From contig NZ_JAJCIC010000011.1 of assembly GCF_020554865.1 (NCBI RefSeq), forward strand, positions 1 through 64,000: 64,000 nt of DNA, given 5' to 3'. Under the pieces are notes generated by a model, which saw nothing but the letters and a program-made list of their open reading frames with translations, had not been told where the DNA came from and did not search any database. Each line of letters begins with the position of its first letter. The stretch's first letter is position 1. This DNA comes from Lacrimispora sp. 210928-DFI.3.58 (GTDB taxonomy: Bacteria; Bacillota; Clostridia; Lachnospirales; Lachnospiraceae). Of this stretch, positions 57,356 to 64,000 are shown one piece after another. Both the position numbers and the translations under genes were made by a program.

Positions 57356-58042
57356 TCAAAGAAATCCTTTCAGTTCTTCAAGACGCCGTATCTCATAATC
57401 CGCCCTGATCTCCCCTAAAGCAGGACGTCCCTCCGGGTTAAACCAGCAGGTCCTGCATCCCCCGTTGATCCCTCCCTGGATATCAGAGTGAAGGGAATCG
57501 CCGATCAAAAGCATGCGCGATGGATCTGCCCCAGGTATCCTTGAAAAGCAGTATTCAAAGTATTCCTTCTGGGGCTTCTGACTGCCTGCATCCTCTGAGA
57601 CAAAGATATCCTTCACATACTGGTCGAGCCCCGAAGCTGCCAGGCGCTTGTACTGGGTGGAGGAGGTGCCGTTTGTGACAATGTATAAGTCATATCTCTC
57701 CCTTAAATAAGCACAGATCTCCAGTGCACCGTCTATAAGAAAGTCCGACTTATCCAGCAGGCTGCGGTAAAGGTCCTCGGCCTCCTGGCCATCTACCGAT
57801 TTTCCCATTTCTCCAAAAAAGGTAACAAACCGCTCTGTCACCAGCTTCTCCTTTGTCACCTCTCCCCTCTCAAAGGCAGCCCAGGCCTGTTCATTGATCA
57901 CATGGTAGCGGTCCAGGCGCTCTGTGGTCGGTTCAATGCCGTAAAACCTCAGTACCTGCTCCATCCCCCGCTTTTCCGCCATATTGAAATCCATAAGGGT
58001 TCCGTCCACGTCCAAAAGCAGGACATCAAATTCCTTCCTCAT
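57356..58042 (-). CDS. YjjG-type HAD phosphatase
   Basis: A 228-residue HAD hydrolase, probable (deoxy)nucleoside 5'-monophosphatase by family. Motif I LLLDVDGTLMDF, helical cap about 20-85, motif II IVTNGTSS, motif III Lys region and motif IV LLIGDSLHSDIQGG are all present. ATG at 58042 follows GGGGAGAGGAGC and overlaps the dihydroorotase end by 17 bases, so the two are co-translated. Fits a nucleotide-related role next to pyrC. Confidence 0.9.
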   Translation of the reverse strand: MRKEFDVLLLDVDGTLMDFNMAEKRGMEQVLRFYGIEPTTERLDRYHVINEQAWAAFERGEVTKEKLVTERFVTFFGEMGKSVDGQEAEDLYRSLLDKSDFLIDGALEICAYLRERYDLYIVTNGTSSTQYKRLAASGLDQYVKDIFVSEDAGSQKPQKEYFEYCFSRIPGADPSRMLLIGDSLHSDIQGGINGGCRTCWFNPEGRPALGEIRADYEIRRLEELKGFL

Positions 58043-59369
58043 GCTCCTCTCCCCTATAAACCACATTCCCTCCGCAGATGGTGTACATGACCTTTCCTGT
58101 AAGTGTTTCGCCTAAAAACGGGCTGTTGTCTGATTTTGAAGCAAAGCCCTCCACTGTCCACTGCCTGTCCGGGTCAAAGATCACAAAATCTCCAGGCCGT
58201 CCCTCCTCCAGGCATCCGCAGGAAAGCTGATAGAGACGTGCCGGGTTCAGGCTCATTTTTGCCATGAGCTCTGTCATGGTAAGATAGCCCGGCTTTACCA
58301 GGTTGGTAATGCCTAAGGCCAGCGCTGTCTCCAGCCCCAGGATGCCGCTGGGCGCCTCTGTCAAAGGTTTTTCTTTTTCCTCCCTGCTGTGGGGCGCATG
58401 GTCTGTGGCGATCATGTCAATGGTTCCGTCCTTTAAGCCCCGGATCAGCATCTGGCGGTCCTTTTCCGTCCTCAGCGGCGGGTTCATCTTTGCCAGGGTA
58501 CCATGCTCCAGCACAGCCTCCTCTGTCAGAGAGAAATGATGAGGCGTAACTTCCGCCCACACATTGGCTCCCAGCTTCTTTGCCAGGCGCACCATCTCCA
58601 CTGCATTGCCGGAGCTGATATGCTGGATATCCACCTTCGCCCCTGTGTCCAGAGCGATCATGCAGTCTCTGGCAACCAGGGAATCCTCTGCCAGAGCCGG
58701 GGAGCCGTAGATGCCAAGCTGTTCGGACACTGCGCCATGGTTGATGCCATTCTGCCTGATAAAGGTCTTGTCCTCCTCGTGGAAGCTCAGCACCGTATCC
58801 AGCCGGGCTGCCTCCTCCATAGCCTTCCTCACAAAAGCGCCGTCCATCAGCGGGATACCGTCATCCGTAAAGCCTGCTGCTCCGTGGGCCAGAAGCTCCT
58901 CCATATCTGTCAGCTCTTTCCCCTCAAAGCCTTTTGAAATGGCAGCGCAGCTTAAGACATGGATGCCTGTCTTTTTTCCCTCTTCCAGCACATATTCCAA
59001 TGTCTCTACATTGTCTCCGATAGGCTTTGTATTTGCCATGCAGACAACGGTGGTAAAGCCTCCCCTGGCGGCAGCCGCTGCCCCTGTGTGTATATCCTCC
59101 TTATAGGTAAGGCCCGGATCCCTGAAATGCACGTGGACATCCACCAGGCCCGGCGCTACCACCATGCCCCTGGCATCAATGACCTGACAGGGAAGCTCCT
59201 TTTCGTTACTGTTCGCAGCCAATATCCCGGCCTCCTCCTTACAGCCTGCCTCCCATTCTCTCCCCACAGGCTGTATCTTCCGTATAACTCCATCCTCCAC
59301 CAGCACATCTGCGGTCTCATCCCGCCCGCTGGCCGGATCGATCACACGTCCTCCTTTTATCAAAAGCAT
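58026..59369 (-). CDS. pyrC: Dihydroorotase (class I)
   Basis: A 447-residue zinc amidohydrolase that closes carbamoyl-aspartate to dihydroorotate in pyrimidine synthesis. Motifs: VDVHVHFRDPGLTYKED (metal His pair and substrate Arg), AAIS and GFTDDG region, VDIQHISSGNAVE (metal His), and TDHAPHSREEK (catalytic Asp). Length fits class I. The N-terminal region has an insertion of about 20 residues (about 40-60, REWEAGCKEEAG...). ATG at 59369 follows GAGAGGAAAAGGAT. Other pyr genes are not in the window; an allantoinase/hydantoinase role is less likely. Confidence 0.92.
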   Translation of the reverse strand: MLLIKGGRVIDPASGRDETADVLVEDGVIRKIQPVGREWEAGCKEEAGILAANSNEKELPCQVIDARGMVVAPGLVDVHVHFRDPGLTYKEDIHTGAAAAARGGFTTVVCMANTKPIGDNVETLEYVLEEGKKTGIHVLSCAAISKGFEGKELTDMEELLAHGAAGFTDDGIPLMDGAFVRKAMEEAARLDTVLSFHEEDKTFIRQNGINHGAVSEQLGIYGSPALAEDSLVARDCMIALDTGAKVDIQHISSGNAVEMVRLAKKLGANVWAEVTPHHFSLTEEAVLEHGTLAKMNPPLRTEKDRQMLIRGLKDGTIDMIATDHAPHSREEKEKPLTEAPSGILGLETALALGITNLVKPGYLTMTELMAKMSLNPARLYQLSCGCLEEGRPGDFVIFDPDRQWTVEGFASKSDNSPFLGETLTGKVMYTICGGNVVYRGEEHEEGI

Positions 59370-59399
59370 ATCCTTTTCCTCTCTTTCCAAGTTTGCCTC

Positions 59400-60104
59400 T
59401 TACACCTCAAAGCTCTCGCCCCTGCGGTGTATTTCCTTTACCCTGTCCCGATAGCCCTCGGAGCACGCAAGAGCCTTGAACCGCTCCGTCACTCCAAAGT
59501 CTTCCCAGAAATGCATGGGGAACACCACGTCCGCCCCCACCTTTCTCATAAAATCATCCATTCCCAGATAAAAATCCTTTTCCTGCCTGGGATCGATCAG
59601 CATAAAGGCCACATCGATATGGGTTCCTGCCAGCTTATCCAGCTCCTCGTGATACCTCTCGCTCATGCGCCGGTTGTCCTCCTCACGCTCTCCTTCCCAG
59701 ACCCAGTTGTTCAGATCACCTGCATGGTAAATGGTCTTTCCCTCTGCCTCGATCAAAAAGGCCACGCCCTCGTCTGTGGACCGGAATGCCTTTACCTTCA
59801 CAGTCTCTCCCATATCAAGGCTTTTTTCCTCTCCCGGCCCAATAAAGACCGTGCGTCCCAGAAGCTCCTCAGGGACCTGGCGCCTCCAGATATCATCTGA
59901 CAGAAGGTATCCTACCTTCCCGCCTTCCTCTGCCAGCCGGAAGATCTCTTTGGAAAAATGATCCCCATGGCGGTGGCTTGCCAGCACCAAAAGCGGCTTC
60001 TCCTTATCATAGTCCGGTATCTCTCCCTCAAAATAGTCAAACAAAAACACCACCTGCTCCAGCTCTGCCATAAAGCTGCTGTGATGGATATACGTAATCT
60101 TCAT
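59400..60104 (-). CDS. Metallo-beta-lactamase fold hydrolase
   Basis: A 234-residue MBL-fold protein. The core metal motif is SHRHGDHFSKE (HxHxDH), with the later His in IYHAGDLNNWVWE and MHFWEDFGVT. The N-terminal YIHHSSFMAEL is like that of the UlaG/RNase-Z-related small hydrolases. Substrate is unknown. ATG follows TAGGGAGGTGCCGT. It precedes pyrC by 30 bases and may be co-transcribed. Confidence 0.88.
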   Translation of the reverse strand: MKITYIHHSSFMAELEQVVFLFDYFEGEIPDYDKEKPLLVLASHRHGDHFSKEIFRLAEEGGKVGYLLSDDIWRRQVPEELLGRTVFIGPGEEKSLDMGETVKVKAFRSTDEGVAFLIEAEGKTIYHAGDLNNWVWEGEREEDNRRMSERYHEELDKLAGTHIDVAFMLIDPRQEKDFYLGMDDFMRKVGADVVFPMHFWEDFGVTERFKALACSEGYRDRVKEIHRRGESFEV

Positions 60105-60152
60105 ACGGCACCTCCCTAATCTTCAATATAAGGAGTATACTATATTTTCCTC

Positions 60153-60208
60153 AGAAAAAAAAGAAGCAGGTGCGTTTGTTACAGAAACTGTCCCAATACG
60201 CACCTGCT
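60153..60208 (-). terminator. Terminator of the CoA-disulfide reductase operon
   Basis: AGCAGGTGCGT (60165-60175) and ACGCACCTGCT (60198-60208) form an 11-base perfect stem; TCTTTTTTTTCTG follows on the minus strand. It is 22 bases past the stop at 60230. Confidence 0.93.
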
Positions 60209-60229
60209 GTCTTTCTATTTTTGAAGGTA

Positions 60230-61918
60230 TTACTTGTTCTCTATCTCCATCCCGCAAGCCGTGCACATCCCTGCCACAGCTGCCATGGACTTCTGATCCT
60301 TTTCCATCATTTCATAGAAACGGTAGCCGCCGCTTAAGTTCCGTGTCTTTGCCCCTGACTGCTCCAGGATCCTCTGGGCCAGGTAGCCTCTGAGGCCGAT
60401 CTGGCAGGTGATGTAGATCTCCTTCTTCAGATCCAGCTCATCTATACGGTCTCTCAAGCTGTCCAGAGGAATATTGATAAATCCTGGGATCGCTCCGTTT
60501 GCAGCCTCCTCCTCGGTACGGACATCCAGACGAATGGCATCTGCAGGGATCTTCTCGATATCTTCCACATAGAAGGGCTTCATAAGTCCCTCCAGCACAT
60601 TTCCGATCACGTAACCGGCCATGTTCACCGGATCCTTGGCCGATGAGAACGGAGGAGCATAGGCCAGCTCCATTTCCTGAAGGTCATAGGCTGTCATCTT
60701 AAAGCGGACTGCATTTGCCAGATCGTCGATCCGCTTGTCAACGCCCTTTCCTCCCACGATCTGCGCGCCCAGGATCACTCCGGTCTCCGGATCAAACAAT
60801 GTCTTTACCGTCATCATTTCGCCGCCCGGATAGTAGCCTGCCTGGGAAGCGGAGGTGGTGATCACCTTCTTATATGAACGGCCCTGGGCTGCAAGGCTCT
60901 CCTCCTTCTCTCCTGTGACAGCTACGGTCATACCGAAGAATTTCATGATGGAAGTGCCCTGGCTGCCCTTGTAGGCAGTCCTTTTGCCGCACAGATTGTC
61001 GCCCACAATGCGTCCCTGCTTGTTGGCAGGAGAAGCAAGGGGGATGAGTACCTGATTGCCGCTTACCACATGCCTGACGGAAACAGCATCTCCCAGGGCA
61101 TAGACGTCTGCCGCCGAGGTCTCCATATATTCATTTACAAGGATCTCGCCTCTCTGGCCCAGTGCAATACCGCTGTCCTTTAAAAAGCCGGTATCAGGCC
61201 GGACACCGATGCTTAAGATCACCATGTCGGCCTGTACCTTGCGGCCATCGCTTAGGATCACGCCCTCCTCGTCCATCGCCGTACAGGTCTGTCCCAAATA
61301 CAGCCCGATCCCCTGGGCCCTGATATAGTTATGTACCTCATGGGCCATATCCATATCAATGGGAGGCATTACATGGGCAGCGCCCTCTACCACCGATACC
61401 TTAAGGCCGCGCTCTGCCAGATTCTCTGCCATCTCCAGGCCAATGAAGCCGGCGCCGATGACAGCGCAGGACGCAGGCTTTTCCGCCTCTACAAAATCAT
61501 AGACTGCATAGGTATCAGGGATGCTGCGCAGGGTAAATACATGGTTATCCGCCATGCCCGGGATGGGAGGACGCACAGGGCTTGCTCCCGGTGAGAGCAC
61601 CAGCTTGTCGTAGCTCTCCTCATAGGTGTTGTCACCATTCTTTACGGTCACGCATTTTTTCTGTGTATCCACAGAAACCACTTCGTTCTTTACGCGCACA
61701 TCCACCCTGAAGCGGCTGTGAAAGCGTTCCGGTGTCTGAAGCTGCAGAGCTTCCTTATCTGTGATCACGCCGCCCACATAGTAGGGCAGGCCGCAGTTCG
61801 CGTAGGAGATATACTCTCCTCTTTCCAGCATAATGATCTCTGCGCTCTCGTCATTGCGGCGCAGACGGGCCGCTGTTCCGGCGCCTCCTGCTACCCCGCC
61901 TACAATTACAACCTTCAT
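60230..61918 (-). CDS. CoA-disulfide reductase with C-terminal rhodanese domain
   Basis: A 562-residue flavoprotein of the CoADR-Rhd class. FAD motif VIVGGVAGGAGTAARLR at the N terminus; the active-site Cys is in SYANCGLPYYVGG (about 42); NAD(P) motif VIGAGFIGLEMAENL near 155; second FAD contact VYALGDAVSV near 275. The rhodanese domain occupies about 465-545 with catalytic Cys in ITCQIGLRGY. The tail ends in CTACGME. Family members reduce CoA disulfide, CoA persulfides or polysulfide with NAD(P)H. ATG follows GAAAGGAGATAACAG. It follows the M24 peptidase by 39 bases. Confidence 0.93.
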   Translation of the reverse strand: MKVVIVGGVAGGAGTAARLRRNDESAEIIMLERGEYISYANCGLPYYVGGVITDKEALQLQTPERFHSRFRVDVRVKNEVVSVDTQKKCVTVKNGDNTYEESYDKLVLSPGASPVRPPIPGMADNHVFTLRSIPDTYAVYDFVEAEKPASCAVIGAGFIGLEMAENLAERGLKVSVVEGAAHVMPPIDMDMAHEVHNYIRAQGIGLYLGQTCTAMDEEGVILSDGRKVQADMVILSIGVRPDTGFLKDSGIALGQRGEILVNEYMETSAADVYALGDAVSVRHVVSGNQVLIPLASPANKQGRIVGDNLCGKRTAYKGSQGTSIMKFFGMTVAVTGEKEESLAAQGRSYKKVITTSASQAGYYPGGEMMTVKTLFDPETGVILGAQIVGGKGVDKRIDDLANAVRFKMTAYDLQEMELAYAPPFSSAKDPVNMAGYVIGNVLEGLMKPFYVEDIEKIPADAIRLDVRTEEEAANGAIPGFINIPLDSLRDRIDELDLKKEIYITCQIGLRGYLAQRILEQSGAKTRNLSGGYRFYEMMEKDQKSMAAVAGMCTACGMEIENK

Positions 61919-61957
61919 CTGTTATCTCCTTTCGTACATGCGCAGGCCCGCGTATTT

Positions 61958-63142
61958 CTACAGATAATGAGGCGTATTCGGTGTCAGTACCTCACATCCG
62001 TCCTCGGTGATCAGCACCATATCCTCGATATTGAATCCATTTACCCCGTCAATGTAGCAGGGAACCTCCATAGCCAGCACCATACCGGCCTCCAGAGGCC
62101 TTGTCTCTGTTGCGTTGATATAAGGAGCCTCAGCTGTAGCAGGGCCCATACTGATCGAATGTCCCTGATGGCCTCTCCTGTAGCAGGGGAACATCTCTTT
62201 TACATAGTCATATGCCACATGATACAGCTCGTTGATAGGCAGCCCTGGCTTTGCAGCGGCGATCATCCTTCTCTGTCCCTCATAAAGCCTGTCCTTCAGT
62301 TTCAGCAACGCCGGATCCGCATTGCCGATCACCCATGCCCTGGAGGTGTCTGTTGTATAGAAATCGAACTCTGCATTCACACCAGCGTCGAACTTTACCA
62401 CATCTCCGTCCTTGATGATTCCATCTCCCGGAAGGGTCAGGCGGGAGCCGGAGGGTCCGGTAGAGAACATGGACCACGCACTGGGCACGCAGAAGCCGGA
62501 TTTGATCACATCCTCGCGGAAGCAGCTGTTCATCTCCTGCTCTGACACGCCGATCTTTACGATCTTGCTCACCTCGGTAAAGCCGTGGTCAGCAATGCGG
62601 CACAGGTCGCGGAACATCTGGATCTCTTCCTCTGTCTTGATGCTGCGGGCATAGACAAACATATCGGAAATGTTCACAAATTCTGCCTCCGGGAATTTCT
62701 CCTTCAGCATTTGAAAATAAGGCACAGTGATGTAATCCAGCTCCACTCCGATGCGCTTGTCAGCCAGGTCGCAGTCTTTTACAAATTTTTCCAATTTGTC
62801 GTTAGAGCTTACCATGCGCTCCTTATCAGGCAGCATCACACCCTCTGCGATCTCCGGCCAGGTCTTCAGTCCCACCCAGGTGTCGTAGGGGTCTACCACA
62901 AAGCCCAGGCCGGCTGCCTTGATGCGGAAGGTGGCAGCCTCAAAGTCCATGGTGGTGATATGGGTAGGCGCCTTATCGTCAGAACGCATAACAGCCAGAG
63001 AAAAGCCGGGCTGTCTGGATACTGTATGCTGATGGCCCCCAAAACCAGTTACATAATGGAAATTCTCCGGCGAGGAAATGATTGCCCCATCAAGTCCCTT
63101 TTCACGGAGCAGTTCTTTGATTCTTGATTCCTTTGGTTTCAT
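61958..63142 (-). CDS. M24-family peptidase (Xaa-Pro dipeptidase-like)
   Basis: A 394-residue two-domain 'pita-bread' metalloenzyme. The N-terminal creatinase-type domain is about 1-160. Catalytic-domain metal ligands are in VVKFDAGVNAEFDFYTTDTSRAW (two Asp), GHQGHSISMG (His), MVLAMEVPC (Glu) and GFNIEDMVLIT (Glu). It cleaves X-Pro bonds or acts on related amidines. ATG follows AGAAGGGGATATCTT. It lies behind the AbgT-type transporter (80-base gap), so transported peptides or aminoacyl conjugates are plausible substrates. Confidence 0.9.
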   Translation of the reverse strand: MKPKESRIKELLREKGLDGAIISSPENFHYVTGFGGHQHTVSRQPGFSLAVMRSDDKAPTHITTMDFEAATFRIKAAGLGFVVDPYDTWVGLKTWPEIAEGVMLPDKERMVSSNDKLEKFVKDCDLADKRIGVELDYITVPYFQMLKEKFPEAEFVNISDMFVYARSIKTEEEIQMFRDLCRIADHGFTEVSKIVKIGVSEQEMNSCFREDVIKSGFCVPSAWSMFSTGPSGSRLTLPGDGIIKDGDVVKFDAGVNAEFDFYTTDTSRAWVIGNADPALLKLKDRLYEGQRRMIAAAKPGLPINELYHVAYDYVKEMFPCYRRGHQGHSISMGPATAEAPYINATETRPLEAGMVLAMEVPCYIDGVNGFNIEDMVLITEDGCEVLTPNTPHYL

Positions 63143-63222
63143 AAGATATCCCCTTCTCTATCATTGTTTTTCCGAGACTTATTACTTTTACTATAAAAGT
63201 CCTGGCGGCGTTTCATTTTTGA

Positions 63223-64000
63223 TTAATAGAACAGTGGTGAGCCAGGTCCTAAGGGCAGGCCTAATACATACCATACAATGAACATAACGATCCAGCCCAG
63301 CAGGAAGCACAGAGAGTAAGGAAGCATGGTGGAGATAACGCTTCCGATACCAGCCTTCTTGTCATACTTCTGGAAGAATGCAACTGTCAGTACGAAGAAC
63401 GGCATCAGAGGAGCAATGATGTTGGTGCTGGAATCACCAATACGGTAAGCAACCTGGGTCAGCTCGGGAGCCAGACCGAGACGCATGAACATTGGCACAA
63501 AGATCGGAGCCATGATCGCCCATTTTGCAGAGTCAACTGCAATGAAGATGTTGATAAATGCAGTCAGTACAATGAAGCAGATGATAAGCGGCAGGCCTAC
63601 GAAGCCAACAGACTCCAGGAAGTTTGCACCGGATACGGAAATGATGGTACCCAGGTTGGAATAGTTAAAGCATGCAGTAAACTGTGCTGCAAAGAAGATC
63701 AGTACCATAAAGCTGGACAGGCCGCTGATGGTCTTGTTCATCAGCTCAACAACATCCTTGTCGTTCTTGATGGAGCCGGCGCCGATACCATAAGCAAGAC
63801 CTGGAAGCAGGAACAGAAGCATCATGAAGAAAATGATTCCGCTCATGAATGGGGAAGTTAAGAAGGAGTGGGTCTCCGGATGTCTTAACAGTCCATTCTC
63901 AGGTACTACTAAAATTGCCATAATGATGATATAAACGAGAGCAGTGATGCCAGCCCAGCGCATACCGCGCTTCTCATTGTCGCCGATATCCTGGACAACC
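63223..64000 (-). CDS. AbgT-family transporter, 5' part outside window
   Basis: The C-terminal 259 residues of an aminobenzoyl-glutamate-type transporter. The frame stays open beyond the ATG at 63963 (codons for DNEKRG precede it), so the true start is outside the window. At least six hydrophobic segments; family landmarks are FFAAQFTACFNYSNLGTIISVSGANFLE, SAKWAIMAPIFVPMFMRLGLAPELTQVAYRIGDSSTNIIAPLMPFF and the C-terminal VLGLPLGPGSPLFY. It transports p-aminobenzoyl-glutamate or related compounds, or exports antifolates in some species. Confidence 0.9.
   Translation of the reverse strand, partial: VVQDIGDNEKRGMRWAGITALVYIIIMAILVVPENGLLRHPETHSFLTSPFMSGIIFFMMLLFLLPGLAYGIGAGSIKNDKDVVELMNKTISGLSSFMVLIFFAAQFTACFNYSNLGTIISVSGANFLESVGFVGLPLIICFIVLTAFINIFIAVDSAKWAIMAPIFVPMFMRLGLAPELTQVAYRIGDSSTNIIAPLMPFFVLTVAFFQKYDKKAGIGSVISTMLPYSLCFLLGWIVMFIVWYVLGLPLGPGSPLFY

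Noticed and set aside
1..64000. tRNA, rRNA, prophage, CRISPR and riboswitch signals
   Set aside because: Nothing convincing was seen by eye; short or divergent RNA genes could still be missed without a covariance-model scan.

Overview
The window looks like a chromosomal segment of an anaerobic, gut-type Clostridia, most likely a member of Lachnospiraceae. The reasons are lipoproteins with TTAA/ETTA-rich linkers, a ChW-repeat polysaccharide deacetylase, TRAP and tripartite tricarboxylate transporters, soluble (anchor-free) molybdo/tungsto-enzyme and ferredoxin sets, strong GGAGG ribosome binding sites and moderate GC. No rRNA, tRNA, CRISPR array, phage gene or transposase was found. All but three genes lie on the minus strand; the exceptions start at 4972, 44653 and 51045.

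Layout. 1-6600: envelope genes (repeat lipoprotein, anchored exported protein, ChW/NodB deacetylase), a stand-alone HD alarmone-hydrolase-like gene and a type-II membrane protein with an ETTK-rich stalk, followed by a dense array of hairpins. 6600-23100: a catabolic/redox block read right to left: YesM/YesN-type two-component system, TRAP transporter (dctP-dctQ-dctM), a YcxB-like gene, a second dctP, a GntR/FCD regulator with its own consensus promoter, a MalY/PatB-type PLP lyase, an APC permease, an NAD(P)H:FAD oxidoreductase, a Mo/W-bisPGD oxidoreductase, a ferredoxin and a propionate-type CoA-transferase. 23200-35000: glycogen branching enzyme, FAH-family hydrolase, Ca2+-type P-ATPase, M20 peptidase, a GH13 debranching-enzyme homologue that has lost its catalytic residues, and an ABC-F ATPase. 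35000-45600: a second redox operon, divergent from a LysR regulator: DMSO-reductase-family catalytic subunit, ferredoxin, TorD chaperone, second ferredoxin, FAD oxidoreductase, TctC-TctB-TctA and a HAD phosphatase, closed by a clear terminator. 45600-64000: housekeeping and transport: acyltransferase, exonuclease III, LuxS, ABC-F, lipoproteins, a polar amino-acid ABC transporter, MscS channel, HAD phosphatase, dihydroorotase, metallo-beta-lactamase-fold protein, CoA-disulfide reductase/rhodanese, M24 peptidase and a partial AbgT transporter.

How parts work together (inference). The two redox blocks share one logic: a high-affinity carboxylate-type importer, an NAD(P)H-linked flavoprotein, small [4Fe-4S] carriers and a cytoplasmic Mo/W enzyme with no membrane anchor. 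Each probably imports and reduces (or otherwise transforms) an organic acid as a private electron sink. Their substrates cannot be told from sequence.

Most unusual signals: (1) two copies (4590-4814, 26721-26968) of a long perfect-armed hairpin element whose core is conserved while its outer arms differ but stay self-complementary; (2) the catalytically degenerate GH13 protein at 31060-32970; (3) a nine-hairpin intergenic array at 6178-6543; (4) the Tct/DMSO-reductase operon.
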